34,269 bases of DNA. Origin: SIG480 sp045586595. GTDB lineage: Bacteria > Bacillota > Clostridia > Oscillospirales > JAAYXM01. The position numbers and the translations under genes are program-made. Positions 6,790-13,049 of the stretch are shown here, piece after piece (within the stretch, counting starts at the first letter, position 1; each line of letters begins with the position of its first letter). Below the pieces are notes generated by a model. The model made no database searches and was not told the DNA's origin. It was given only the letters and a program-made list of their open reading frames with translations. The stretch lies in contig JAZNAQ010000005.1 of assembly GCA_045586595.1 (NCBI GenBank), positions 1 through 34,269 on the forward strand. Reading direction: 5' to 3'.

Positions 6790-7455
6790 TTAGTCTGAAA
6801 GCCCCATAGCCTCGCGTGCCATGGCATCTCCAACTGTTTCACTTATTGCAGTGAACTGACGGACATCATCCGGGAATGACAACCCGAGTTTCTCGCCCAT
6901 ATCAACAAACATTGTGTACAGTTTATTCAAATCAATAAAGCTTGATACCTCACTGCGCTCGATGTTTCCTGCAAGGGTTTTGAGCTTCTGCACCTTTTCA
7001 GATATTCTCATCGTATACGAGCTGAATACTCCTGTCTTAACGTCAAACTGTTCAAATACAGATTCGAGAGAGCGAAGCAACTGATGATGTCCAGCAAAAG
7101 TCTTCAGCATTGTTGCCACAACGTCCTCGGGAAGCTTGCCCTTAGCCGCAACGACCGTGCTGAGACTGTTTGCATATTCCGGAATATCAAGCTCAAGGAT
7201 TGCCTCATTTTTAAGCTCTTCTGCCTCAATCTTATCGAGGCGGTCCTTGAGTGTTTCCTTCGTTTTGTCGTACATATAGAAATATGCATTGCGGAGCTCG
7301 TCAATTTGCTTCTGCTGATAGTCACGTGCCAGACGTTGGTCAGACTCTATCGCTATACGCTTCTTTTTGTAAGTGTCGGCTGCTATTGCCTGCTCTCTGA
7401 TTGTTGTAAGACAGTCTTTGATTAACTCTTTTGTGTTGTTGTGATTGATTTTCAT
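6790..7455 (-). CDS. coiled-coil protein of unknown function
   Basis: 221 residues, no signal peptide or membrane segment, strongly helical and charged. Residues ~20-80 (KKKRIAIESDQRLARDYQQK, then DKTKETLKDRLDKIEAEELK) look like a long coiled coil. The middle carries DIPEYANSLSTVVAAKGKLP and the end is globular. I do not recognise a family. It is the last gene of the leftward block, downstream of TerS-like and ArpU-like genes. In phages and satellites that place often holds morphogenesis or packaging-interference proteins, so a scaffold-like or capsid-redirecting role is conceivable but unproven. AAAGGA lies 9 bases before the ATG. Confidence 0.7.
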   Translation of the reverse strand: MKINHNNTKELIKDCLTTIREQAIAADTYKKKRIAIESDQRLARDYQQKQIDELRNAYFYMYDKTKETLKDRLDKIEAEELKNEAILELDIPEYANSLSTVVAAKGKLPEDVVATMLKTFAGHHQLLRSLESVFEQFDVKTGVFSSYTMRISEKVQKLKTLAGNIERSEVSSFIDLNKLYTMFVDMGEKLGLSFPDDVRQFTAISETVGDAMAREAMGLSD

Positions 7456-7521
7456 TTTTTTAATTCCTTTCTGTTTTATGTATTGATATTTTTGTTTGTG
7501 CCGGTGATACTCTTCCTTTTT

Positions 7522-7953
7522 TTACACGTCGTTCACCTCCTCGTCGGCGCACTGTTCTTGTTTTTTAAAGTAATAGTTAAATCTATTCTTTAAAGAGCTT
7601 ATGGAATATTCATAACCCAATTTCCGCTCAATTTCATTCCACTCGAGGCACTCTATACAATAGTAACGAATAACCTCGCCCAAAGGATACCCGGCGCAGA
7701 ATCTGTAACTTATAAGATTTATGTACTCCCGGAAGATTTTACGTTCAAGCTCATATATTCTATCCTCAATGGCTGTTGCTCTGAGCGCAACCGTTTCGAC
7801 ATGGCTGTTATGATAACCGGAGCGAACAGATCCGGAAGTAAAAGAAGCTGTATTCGAGGCGTACATCTTCGCCCGGAGCTTGGCAAGCTTCTCACGTTCT
7901 TTTTCGAGTTCCTTATTCAGCTCACGGTGCCGCAGTGCTTCCTCGCGTGTCAA
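7522..7953 (-). CDS. ArpU/DUF1492-like phage transcriptional regulator (tentative)
   Basis: 143 residues. The N-terminal half is a charged helix (RHRELNKELEKEREKLAKL). The C-terminal half (residues ~90-135, CAGYPLGEVIRYYCIECLEW, then NEIERKLGYEYSISSLKNRF) resembles a sigma-70 region-4-type helix-turn-helix as in ArpU/RinA-like late-gene regulators of Gram-positive phages. It starts at TTG with AGGAG 12 bases upstream, the only plausible start before residue 30. Its place near the end of the leftward block fits a late activator of the element or its helper. The family assignment is tentative. Confidence 0.55.
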   Translation of the reverse strand: MTREEALRHRELNKELEKEREKLAKLRAKMYASNTASFTSGSVRSGYHNSHVETVALRATAIEDRIYELERKIFREYINLISYRFCAGYPLGEVIRYYCIECLEWNEIERKLGYEYSISSLKNRFNYYFKKQEQCADEEVNDV

Positions 7954-7959
7954 TTTACA

Positions 7960-8196
7960 TCACGACTCCTCTTTATTACTCTTGATAGTCTCTATCCATT
8001 CGCAGAACTCACAGTACGCACAGACATCATCTGAAGAAACTGAGCAGAACAGTTTAACGAGCGGCGGCTTAGGCGTAGCGGAAATAAACTCATCTGCCAT
8101 AAGCAGTCTCTTTTCTCCGTCTTCACCCTCTACTTGCACAACAAGCGCATCAGACAGCTTTTCTGCAATCTTTTTTATGTGTTCAGGTATTTTCAC
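7960..8196 (-). CDS. small hypothetical protein with CxxCxxC cluster
   Basis: 78 residues starting at GTG 8196, chosen over GTG 8205 because GGAGG is 8 bases before the former and touches the latter. A basic N-terminus (MKIPEHIKKIAEKL) leads to a CAYCEFCEW cluster near residue 62 that could bind a metal. Its start overlaps the upstream gene's end by 14 bases and its stop is followed closely by the ArpU-like gene, so it is part of one operon. I do not recognise a family. Confidence 0.6.
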   Translation of the reverse strand: MKIPEHIKKIAEKLSDALVVQVEGEDGEKRLLMADEFISATPKPPLVKLFCSVSSDDVCAYCEFCEWIETIKSNKEES

Positions 8197-8422
8197 CTTT
8201 TTCACCTCCCAACATTGACAAATACTCTATGATTCTATCAAGGTCTTTTGTGTTATCTCCGGAAACAATCCGAACAAAGCCGAGATTTTCACGTTTGCAA
8301 AATTCCTTAACGGTCATTCGTTGTTGAGTTCCGGCAAAATCCTCTGCAATTATTTCAATATCATCAGGACACCGAGACTCAAGCTCTCTCAGTTTCCGCA
8401 GTATTTCTCTTGTTCCCTTCAT
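8183..8422 (-). CDS. small hypothetical element protein
   Basis: 79 residues starting MKGTREILRKLRELE. GGGGGA lies 7 bases before this ATG, which is why I prefer it to an upstream in-frame start at 8479. The sequence is mixed alpha/beta (DIEIIAEDFAGTQQRMTVKE, FCKRENLGFVRI) with no recognisable motif or membrane segment. It overlaps both neighbours (44 and 14 bases), typical of tightly packed phage-like operons. Function is unknown. Confidence 0.6.
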   Translation of the reverse strand: MKGTREILRKLRELESRCPDDIEIIAEDFAGTQQRMTVKEFCKRENLGFVRIVSGDNTKDLDRIIEYLSMLGGEKGENT

Positions 8423-8537
8423 CGCACGTTCCCCCAACGCATCCGAATATTTCCCTCTCGTAATCGGAAACATCCTCAATCTCGAGTACTTTTTGGTTTT
8501 CTAACGCCTTAATTCTTCTTAAAATTTTATCCCTCAT
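8379..8537 (-). CDS. small hypothetical element protein, 52 residues
   Basis: A short frame starting MRDKILRRIKALE at 8537 with AAAGGA 9 bases upstream. It overlaps the end of the HTH gene by 11 bases and the start of the next gene by 44. It is charged, begins with a basic helix, and has two cysteines in GCVGGTC. Frame continuity and the ribosome site support a real gene, but the size and overlaps leave doubt. Confidence 0.5.
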   Translation of the reverse strand: MRDKILRRIKALENQKVLEIEDVSDYEREIFGCVGGTCDEGNKRNTAETERA

Positions 8538-8895
8538 CTCCCAAGGTCCTTTCAAGCTCTTCAATGCGTGAGAGTATGTCTATCTGTTCGACATATCTCA
8601 AACAGTTCTGAAGTATCATTCCGCAAGCGTTCAGACGTACCTGAGGCGCATTTTTCTTATTTTCGATAATCTCTTTTACGGTGTTAATGGCCGTTGTCAG
8701 AGAAGACTGCAGCGTGTTACATCCTTCCTCAAGCAACATTGCGCGACGGCTGTCATACTCCGCCTTAAACTCATTATCCTTTAACCGGGCATATATCGTT
8801 GTCCGGCTTATCCCGGTAAGCTTCTCCGCCTCGGTCACGCTCCCACTCGTGAGCAATGCGGTCATAAGCTTCTCATCGTTATTTTTCAAACTCAA
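8527..8895 (-). CDS. HTH protein resembling a phage small terminase subunit
   Basis: 122 residues. Residues ~8-45 (EKLMTALLTSGSVTEAEKLT, then GISRTTIYARLKDNEF) form a clear helix-turn-helix of the kind at the N-terminus of TerS and phBC6A51-type proteins. The rest is two long helices suitable for oligomerisation (LQSSLTTAINTVKEIIENKK). TerS recognises the packaging site and satellites often encode their own, so this could direct packaging of the element. At 122 residues it is short for TerS, and a plain regulator is the alternative. It starts at TTG with GGGGG 7 bases before. It lies just downstream of the iteron array. Confidence 0.6.
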   Translation of the reverse strand: MSLKNNDEKLMTALLTSGSVTEAEKLTGISRTTIYARLKDNEFKAEYDSRRAMLLEEGCNTLQSSLTTAINTVKEIIENKKNAPQVRLNACGMILQNCLRYVEQIDILSRIEELERTLGDEG

Positions 8896-8944
8896 CCTTT
8901 CACCCCCTCTCTGTGTTAAATTCTGTTAAGTTTTGTTAAGCTCT

Positions 8945-9076
8945 TCCTTGCGACGGTATACAAAAGTTGATGTTTTCTGTTAGGCGTAGGAAACATCTAC
9001 TTTATCTACTTTATCAACTAGAGGTGTACAAGGTAGATAAAGTAGATAAAACTAACTCCATACAAAAGTATAAACC
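8945..9076 (-). repeat. iteron unit A of the probable origin
   Basis: In Rep-gene orientation: block TTGTATGGAGTTAGTTTT (9048-9066), two direct 9-mers TTTATCTAC, a spacer around 9015-9032, two inverted copies (GATAAAGTA twice, 8995-9015), then block CCTACGCCTAACAGAAAAC. It is the most diverged unit in the shared blocks and is farthest from rep. Confidence 0.7.
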
Positions 9077-9204
9077 GACATATACAAAACATAGATAATT
9101 TTGCTGTGCGTAGGTTTTGTATATTTTGTATATATTGACAAGTAAACATAGCTAAAATATACAATATATACAAAACTATATCCTAACAAAAATGTATACC
9201 GCTT
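9077..9204 (-). repeat. iteron unit B of the probable origin
   Basis: Block TTGTTAGGATATAGTTTT (9172-9190), direct 9-mers TTTGTATAT and ATTGTATAT (9155-9176), a ~17-base spacer, inverted ATATACAAA twice (9115-9138), and block CCTACGCACAGCAAAA (9099-9114). Outer half-copies (ATATACAAAAC near 9081) lie beyond the block. Confidence 0.75.
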
Positions 9205-9345
9205 TATCGCCCAAATCTATAAAAGCTCTATAGTTTTGTTGTGCGTATGTTTTATTGATTTTATTGATTTCATAGACGAATTTACCCAAAATCTATAAAA
9301 TCTATAAAACTATATCCTAACAGAAATTATTGATTTTTATAGATT
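9205..9345 (-). repeat. iteron unit C of the probable origin
   Basis: It begins at the stop codon of the partial rep copy. Block CTGTTAGGATATAGTTTT, direct 9-mers TTTATAGAT twice (9287-9310), a spacer, then AAATCAATA twice (9249-9271) as an imperfect inverted match, and block CATACGCACAACAAAA (9234-9249). A further pair of motifs overlaps the end of the coding fragment (9321-9349). Confidence 0.75.
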
Positions 9346-9630
9346 TTCCTCAATTTGCATTTGCTCAACTTGTTCATCTATCGGAAGTGGGCAAGTGATT
9401 CCAAAACCATTCTTGGTTTTACCTTTGCAAAACACAGTTTTCCCCGTCTTAATCGTAATATCGTACTCGTCCCGAAGCTGTGCGGCTATGCTGTCAAGTG
9501 TGCGCTTCGGCTGAAGATAACCGAAAATGTGTTCACCGTATACCTCTTTCATTTCGTCATATGAGATGTTGACGGTATCGCCCGGAACAGCTTTTTCACA
9601 AATAGCCTCAATCAGAGCGCGGTTGCCAGT
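9337..9630 (-). pseudogene. second, partial copy of the Rep C-terminal domain
   Basis: 97 open codons aligning with residues ~338-427 of the full Rep ATPase: NRALIEAI against NKALIEAI, VNISYDEMK against VNVSYDEMK, IFGYLQPKRTLD against IFGCLKPKKALD, ITIKTGKTV against ISIQTGKTV, and GKTKNGFGI against GRTRNGFCI. The frame is closed upstream by TAG inside an iteron (9631-9633), so the ATPase part is missing. The only ATG (9552) has no ribosome site. It looks like a silent cassette carrying a diverged DNA-recognition domain, placed directly before iteron unit C just as the full gene is placed before unit D. Confidence 0.8.
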
Positions 9631-9754
9631 CTATAAAGGTCTATGTTTTTTGCTGTGCGTAGGGAGTATAGACTTTATAGACTTTATGTACCAAATGTCT
9701 ATTTTGTCTATAAAGTCTATAAAACTATATCCTAACAAAAAGTATAGACTTTTT
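9626..9754 (-). repeat. iteron unit D of the probable origin
   Basis: It begins at the stop codon of the full rep gene. Block TTGTTAGGATATAGTTTT (9721-9739), direct 9-mers TTTATAGAC, TTTATAGAC and AAAATAGAC (9696-9724), a ~10-base spacer, inverted GTCTATAAA-type copies (9666-9689), block CCTACGCACAGCAAAA (9648-9663), and another inverted-orientation pair at 9628-9644. Confidence 0.8.
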
Positions 9755-11036
9755 AAAATTCCACTTGTTCTCCCTGCTCACTCTCAGAAAGATGCTTGAG
9801 AATACAAAAACCGTTTCGAGTCCGCCCCTGATACTTGACAGTTTTTCCTGTTTGAATTGAAATGTCCAAATCTTTCAAGTCGTTACATATCTCGTCAAGA
9901 GCCTTTTTAGGCTTCAAGCACCCGAAAATATCTTCCCCGAAAGTATCTTTCATTTCATCATAACTGACATTGACGGGCTTTCCTTGCTCTGCCAGTTCTT
10001 CTATCGCTTCAATTAGTGCCTTGTTTCTCTCCTCAGCCTCGTTCCGGCTCGATATAACCTCGCCCGGCTTCTTTCTCCACCGTGCGGCTTCCTCGAGCGT
10101 GCGACGTGTTATCTCGCTGAACCCTGCCCATACACATCCGCCCTTGTCGTTTATGCGAAACTTAACCGATTCGCCTGCCTGTGCGTAGTTCGATTTTGTA
10201 TGTACGACTATGCGGCAGTTCTCACCGTCCGGCTCTTCACTGAATATAACGCGCATTGCCGAACGGGCAGCGTTTACAAAGTCGGTTGAGCCTGTTGCCG
10301 CATTGTTCGCATTCTCGCCCTGAGCGCGTTTGTTTACGTGCGAAACGAGAACAAGACCGCAGTCACAGTCCTTTGCTATGTTCGCAAGTCTCTGGAACAC
10401 CGGGCGAACTGCATTGACACGGTTTATATCCACGTCCGCACCGAGAAAAGCGTGCCACGGGTCAATTATTACGAGCCTTGCGCGTGTCTGAAGAATAAGC
10501 TTTTTAAACTCCTCTGCACGGTCGGTAAAGTTCAAGCCTTCAGACTCTGTGCAGTCCAGGATATGTATCATGTCAAGGTCAGCACCCGAAGCCTTCAAGA
10601 TATCATGCAGCTTATCCCCTGTATCTTCTGCGGAGATAAACAGCGTTTTTTGTGCTTCTTTAATATGGTCACCCGGTAGCAATCGTCCATTACTCATCGT
10701 TGCAAGAATCCCACAACAAAATATTGTTTTACCTGTGCCGCCGTCTGCCATGAGTACGGTATAGTCACCAATCGGTATATACGGATACCAAACAAAGCGT
10801 GTTTTGCTTCCGGTAAATTCTGATGCAAGCTTCGGTTTGAATTCGCAATCATCTGCAAGGCTCTCACCACGCAGCACAATTTCCTTTGCCGATTTGAATA
10901 TCTCATCTGTCGAATAGCCGTCACGGATAAGCTTCTCGTATTGCTCGTCGCTCATTCCGTTACATGTGCAAAATGCTTTTATCTCTTCATCAGTGAGCTT
11001 AATATCGTTAATATCATTTGTCAAAATCCCTTTCAC
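9753..11036 (-). CDS. RepA-like AAA (RecA-fold) ATPase, probable replication helicase/initiator
   Basis: 427 residues. ADGGTGKT at 97-104 is the Walker A loop and LVIIDPW at 188-194 is Walker B. SHVNK near 232 is a sensor-like segment, as in hexameric RepA/DnaB-type helicases of plasmids and phages (AAA_25). Residues ~338-427 form a separate C-terminal domain that is repeated as an isolated copy at 9337-9630 and is the likely iteron-binding part. It follows the CHC2 primase-type gene and precedes the iteron array, forming a replication module. The first possible start is GTG 11036, but AAAGGAG abuts it, and TTG 11024 is an alternative. Confidence 0.8.
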   Translation of the reverse strand: MKGILTNDINDIKLTDEEIKAFCTCNGMSDEQYEKLIRDGYSTDEIFKSAKEIVLRGESLADDCEFKPKLASEFTGSKTRFVWYPYIPIGDYTVLMADGGTGKTIFCCGILATMSNGRLLPGDHIKEAQKTLFISAEDTGDKLHDILKASGADLDMIHILDCTESEGLNFTDRAEEFKKLILQTRARLVIIDPWHAFLGADVDINRVNAVRPVFQRLANIAKDCDCGLVLVSHVNKRAQGENANNAATGSTDFVNAARSAMRVIFSEEPDGENCRIVVHTKSNYAQAGESVKFRINDKGGCVWAGFSEITRRTLEEAARWRKKPGEVISSRNEAEERNKALIEAIEELAEQGKPVNVSYDEMKDTFGEDIFGCLKPKKALDEICNDLKDLDISIQTGKTVKYQGRTRNGFCILKHLSESEQGEQVEF

Positions 11037-11040
11037 TCCT

Positions 11041-11574
11041 TTACAATTCGTCTATCAGATATTCGATGTAGTTAATGTTTTTCAGAGCGTAGATATATCT
11101 CTCATCTATCAACTCTCCCGGTGCGATCGGTCTGAGCTCACGCCGGGCACGATCACACTCTATCCATGCGTCCCAAAGTAACCGCTCGACACGGTCTCGC
11201 TCTGCCCGGTTCTGTTGCTCCAATTCCTCACGCTGCATCTTCTCTCTGAGCTCACGCCGACGTTTCTCATCGGCGAGCTGCTGTGTTCTGCTCCGGGGCT
11301 TGTCCGGGAACAGGTGTAGCTTAAAATCGTCATTGATACGCCGAAGAGCTGAACGAAAATTGAGTCCGTACAGCTCCATGACGAAGCTTATAACGTCACC
11401 GCCTTTGCCGCATACGTGACATTTATAAAACTTTTCGTTTATGACCATGTTATAATCATTGCCGTTATGTATCGGGCATTGTATGCGCCCCTGTCGTATC
11501 TTCCTCTCCGGGCAATACAGGCGCACCGCTTCCGGGACCGTCACAGCCGCTTTTATGTAGTCGCTTATCTTCAC
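11041..11574 (-). CDS. CHC2 zinc-finger DNA primase-type protein
   Basis: 177 residues starting at GTG (GGGAG 10 bases before). Residues ~30-70 contain CPIHNGNDYNMVINEKFYKC and CHVCGKGGDVISF, the CHC2 zinc finger of DnaG-type primases that recognises template DNA. The TOPRIM catalytic domain is missing. The C-terminal half is instead a long charged coiled-coil (DEKRRRELREKMQREELEQQ) and a tail. It would therefore need a partner, likely the RepA-like ATPase encoded immediately downstream (5-base gap), or it may only recruit the host primase. CHC2-only proteins next to a RepA-like gene are common in clostridial phages and islands. Confidence 0.8.
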   Translation of the reverse strand: MKISDYIKAAVTVPEAVRLYCPERKIRQGRIQCPIHNGNDYNMVINEKFYKCHVCGKGGDVISFVMELYGLNFRSALRRINDDFKLHLFPDKPRSRTQQLADEKRRRELREKMQREELEQQNRAERDRVERLLWDAWIECDRARRELRPIAPGELIDERYIYALKNINYIEYLIDEL

Positions 11575-11635
11575 AGTCGCATTTCTCCCTGGGGTCTAAG
11601 TTCGTGCCGCAGTGCGGACATTTAACATAATACAT
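11465..11635 (-). CDS. small zinc-ribbon protein overlapping the primase start
   Basis: A 56-residue frame starting MYYVKCPHCGTNLDPREKCD with GGAGG 10 bases upstream, inside the end of the previous gene. CPHC and CDC form a likely zinc ribbon. The first ~22 residues match a small protein type I have often seen before primase genes in clostridial mobile elements. The remaining ~34 residues are read in another frame across the start of the CHC2 gene, an overlap of 110 bases, and look less protein-like (many G, P, T). The N-terminus is convincing and the overlapping tail may be tolerated read-on. Confidence 0.5.
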   Translation of the reverse strand: MYYVKCPHCGTNLDPREKCDCEDKRLHKSGCDGPGSGAPVLPGEEDTTGAHTMPDT

Positions 11636-11639
11636 AGCC

Positions 11640-11789
11640 TCATATCCTCCGCAGTATCTCGCGCACCGTGAGCTTACTCCCTGCAAGGCGATATACACCT
11701 ATCATCAGAACGGGATATATCACCGCGAAGATGAAGAACAATCCTGTTCCGTATGGCAACAGAGTCATAAAGCATTGTGTAAAGGTCAT
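11640..11789 (-). CDS. single-pass small membrane protein, 49 residues
   Basis: The frame reads MTFTQCFMTLLPYGTG then LFFIFAVIYPVLMIGVY, with one clear membrane helix at ~15-33 and a basic tail (TVREILRRI). The ATG overlaps the stop of the excisionase-like gene as ATGA, and GGGAG lies 11 bases upstream, so it is coupled to that gene. Small membrane proteins in such operons can be holin-like or exclusion factors, but nothing here decides that. Confidence 0.55.
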   Translation of the reverse strand: MTFTQCFMTLLPYGTGLFFIFAVIYPVLMIGVYRLAGSKLTVREILRRI

Positions 11790-11980
11790 AACGCACTCAT
11801 CTCCCTTGCAAGTGTTGCCACGGATATAAAGTTATTCTCCAGTGTGAAAAGCTTCCGCACGGTCGGCCGTGACAGCCCTGTAAACTTAATAACCTCGCCC
11901 GAGGTCAATATCTCCTTATCCGGGAACGCCTCTTTTATCCGCTCGAGGTTGTCCCGGTATGACTTTAATTCTTTGCTCAT
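11786..11980 (-). CDS. HTH protein, excisionase-like
   Basis: 64 residues from ATG 11980 (AGGAG 11 bases upstream, which lies inside the longer in-frame alternative from 12001). The segment EILTSGEVIKFTGLSRPTVR, then KLF, is a winged-helix/HTH_17-type DNA-binding motif as in excisionases and MerR-like regulators. It is encoded between the regulators and the primase in an element with a tyrosine integrase, where Xis is often found. A purely transcriptional role is the alternative. Confidence 0.6.
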   Translation of the reverse strand: MSKELKSYRDNLERIKEAFPDKEILTSGEVIKFTGLSRPTVRKLFTLENNFISVATLAREMSAL

Positions 11981-12002
11981 ACTGTCTTTCACTCCTCTCA
12001 TC

Positions 12003-12182
12003 TTATTTCGCCAATCTGCAAAGTGCCTCTATAACTTTGCAAAGGATTGACATTTCATCGGGCAGTTGTTCGTTGCCCTTCCCGTTGGTTATGTACTTTA
12101 ATACAGCCTTAAGCAGAAGCTCTCGCTCCGTCTTGTCTAAGTGCAGTTCTATTCCGCCGCAGTCTTTTTCCGTGAAGTTCAT
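12003..12182 (-). CDS. small hypothetical element protein, 59 residues
   Basis: The frame starts MNFTEKDCGGIELHLDKTER at 12182 with AGGGG 9 bases before it. It ends at TAA 12003-12005, just ahead of the ribosome site of the HTH gene. Sequence such as ERELLLKAVLKYITNGKGNE and MSILCKVIEALCRLAK suggests a small helical protein. There are no recognisable motifs. The tight packing with its neighbours supports a real gene. Confidence 0.55.
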   Translation of the reverse strand: MNFTEKDCGGIELHLDKTERELLLKAVLKYITNGKGNEQLPDEMSILCKVIEALCRLAK

Positions 12183-12183
12183 A

Positions 12184-12402
12184 TCATTCGACCCCTGCTT
12201 CTTCTTTCAAGATTTGCACTTGGTCACGAATTAAATACGCAAGCTCGCCAAGCTTCTCGCCCGGATGAAATAACGCTCTGGGCTGAATATCCGCCCCGTT
12301 CTCCAAAGCATCTGATATTGCTATGAATGTTTGATACAGTGCGTCAAGGTCTCCCGTTAAATTTACAAGTTCTACAATTACACTCGTTGCCGTTTTGTTC
12401 AT
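12184..12402 (-). CDS. small helical protein, paralogue of its upstream neighbour
   Basis: 72 residues (MNKTATSVIVELVNLTGDLD). It shares spacing and pattern with the next gene upstream: V-x-L/D-L-x-x-L-x-QTF near residue 20, then a central A-x-W/L-F region and a C-terminal I/L-rich helix. The ATG overlaps the neighbour's stop (ATGA) with GGGAG 10 bases before it. Function is unknown, and the pair probably arose by tandem duplication. Confidence 0.6.
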   Translation of the reverse strand: MNKTATSVIVELVNLTGDLDALYQTFIAISDALENGADIQPRALFHPGEKLGELAYLIRDQVQILKEEAGVE

Positions 12403-12626
12403 TTGCTGTCCGCTCCCTTCTGAGATGAGATATTATCAAGTAGAGAATCTAACTTCTCGACAAGCTCACAGAGTTGTCTTATCGGTATTATCCACGCACT
12501 GGCTCTGACCTCGTCCGCATAATGTGATGACACAAGATTTTCACCCAATGCTTTGAATGTCTGTGTGAGAAACACTAAATCATTAACAATTGGTTCAAGC
12601 TCAATTACTGTTTTCTTATTGTCCAT
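12399..12626 (-). CDS. small helical protein, paralogue of its downstream neighbour
   Basis: 75 residues (MDNKKTVIELEPIVNDLVFL) with AAAGGAG 11 bases before the ATG. The motif FLTQTFKALGENL parallels LYQTFIAISDALE of the next gene, and both end in an amphipathic helix (LCELVEKLDSLLDNI here). It follows a palindromic operator-like site at 12671-12688, so it may head a separately controlled segment of the leftward operon. Function is unknown. Confidence 0.6.
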   Translation of the reverse strand: MDNKKTVIELEPIVNDLVFLTQTFKALGENLVSSHYADEVRASAWIIPIRQLCELVEKLDSLLDNISSQKGADSK

Positions 12627-12670
12627 TTGTTGTACTCTCCTTTTTTGTTTATTCGGTCATTAAGGATGTT

Positions 12671-12688
12671 CGTCCCACAACAGGGACG
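12671..12688. promoter_or_regulatory. palindromic operator-like site CGTCCC-N6-GGGACG
   Basis: A perfect 6-bp inverted repeat with a 6-base gap, just downstream of the Cro-like gene. The half-site GGGACG is the same as in the divergent control region at 12922-13018, so one regulator could bind both places. No T-tract follows on either strand, which argues against a terminator. Confidence 0.5.
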
Positions 12689-12689
12689 A

Positions 12690-12896
12690 TTACTGCAAAA
12701 AAATTTCGCACTTCATTTTGTCATCCGAAATGTTTAATGCATTGCAGATTTTCAATGCATCATCTACGGAAAAATCGCTTCGCCCGTTCATTTTTGCATT
12801 TAGAGTATTCTTGTTCATCTGCAAATGTTTTGCAAGTGAAGTTTGACTGTACCCCATTTCTGCCATACGGCCACGAAGTTTTTTTGTATCAACCAT
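12690..12896 (-). CDS. Cro/XRE-family HTH regulator
   Basis: 68 residues from ATG 12896 (AGGAG 7 bases before it; the in-frame ATG 6 bases earlier is too close). MGYSQTSLAKHLQMNKNTLN followed by AKMNGRSDF is a typical XRE helix-turn-helix: Q/S-x-x-L-A in helix 2 and N-K-N-T-L in the recognition helix. It is the first gene of the leftward block and faces the rightward repressor gene across a shared control region, the Cro position in a lambdoid-type switch. It probably counters the repressor. Confidence 0.8.
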   Translation of the reverse strand: MVDTKKLRGRMAEMGYSQTSLAKHLQMNKNTLNAKMNGRSDFSVDDALKICNALNISDDKMKCEIFLQ

Positions 12897-12921
12897 ATGC
12901 ATTCTCCTTTCGTTCTATTTA

Positions 12922-13031
12922 TGGGACGATATAATTATAAAACTTCTAACTCTTAATGTCAAGCATTTTTGGGACGCTTTTCTGTTTTTTTGAAAAAAAG
13001 TATTGCAAAATTGGGATGAATGATATATAAT
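12922..13031. promoter_or_regulatory. divergent promoters with TGGGA[CT]G operators (element switch)
   Basis: Leftward promoter: TTGACA (complement of 12957-12962) and TATAAT (complement of 12934-12939), spacer 17, both perfect. Rightward promoter: TTGCAA 13003-13008 and TATAAT 13026-13031, spacer 17. Three same-direction sites, TGGGACG at 12922, TGGGACG at 12970 and TGGGATG at 13012, lie at the leftward start point, between the promoters, and in the rightward spacer. These are probable operators for the two regulators flanking the region. Confidence 0.7.
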
Positions 13032-13049
13032 ACAAAACGAGGTGAGATT

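Noticed and set aside
9337..9552. A separate 71-codon gene from ATG 9552
   Set aside because: It is the tail of a partial Rep copy whose homology starts further upstream at 9630. The ATG has no ribosome binding site and lies inside the homologous region.
8945..9754. CRISPR array
   Set aside because: The repeats are 9-bp direct and inverted iterons that differ between units, not a constant 24-40-bp repeat with unique spacers, and no cas gene is near.
11959..12326. Rightward frames across the small leftward genes
   Set aside because: These are shadows of the 11786-12402 genes, which have ribosome sites, ATGA overlaps and consistent operon spacing.
12671..12688. Terminator after the Cro-like gene
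   Set aside because: The inverted repeat is short, has no T-run on either strand, and its half-sites match the operators of the divergent control region.
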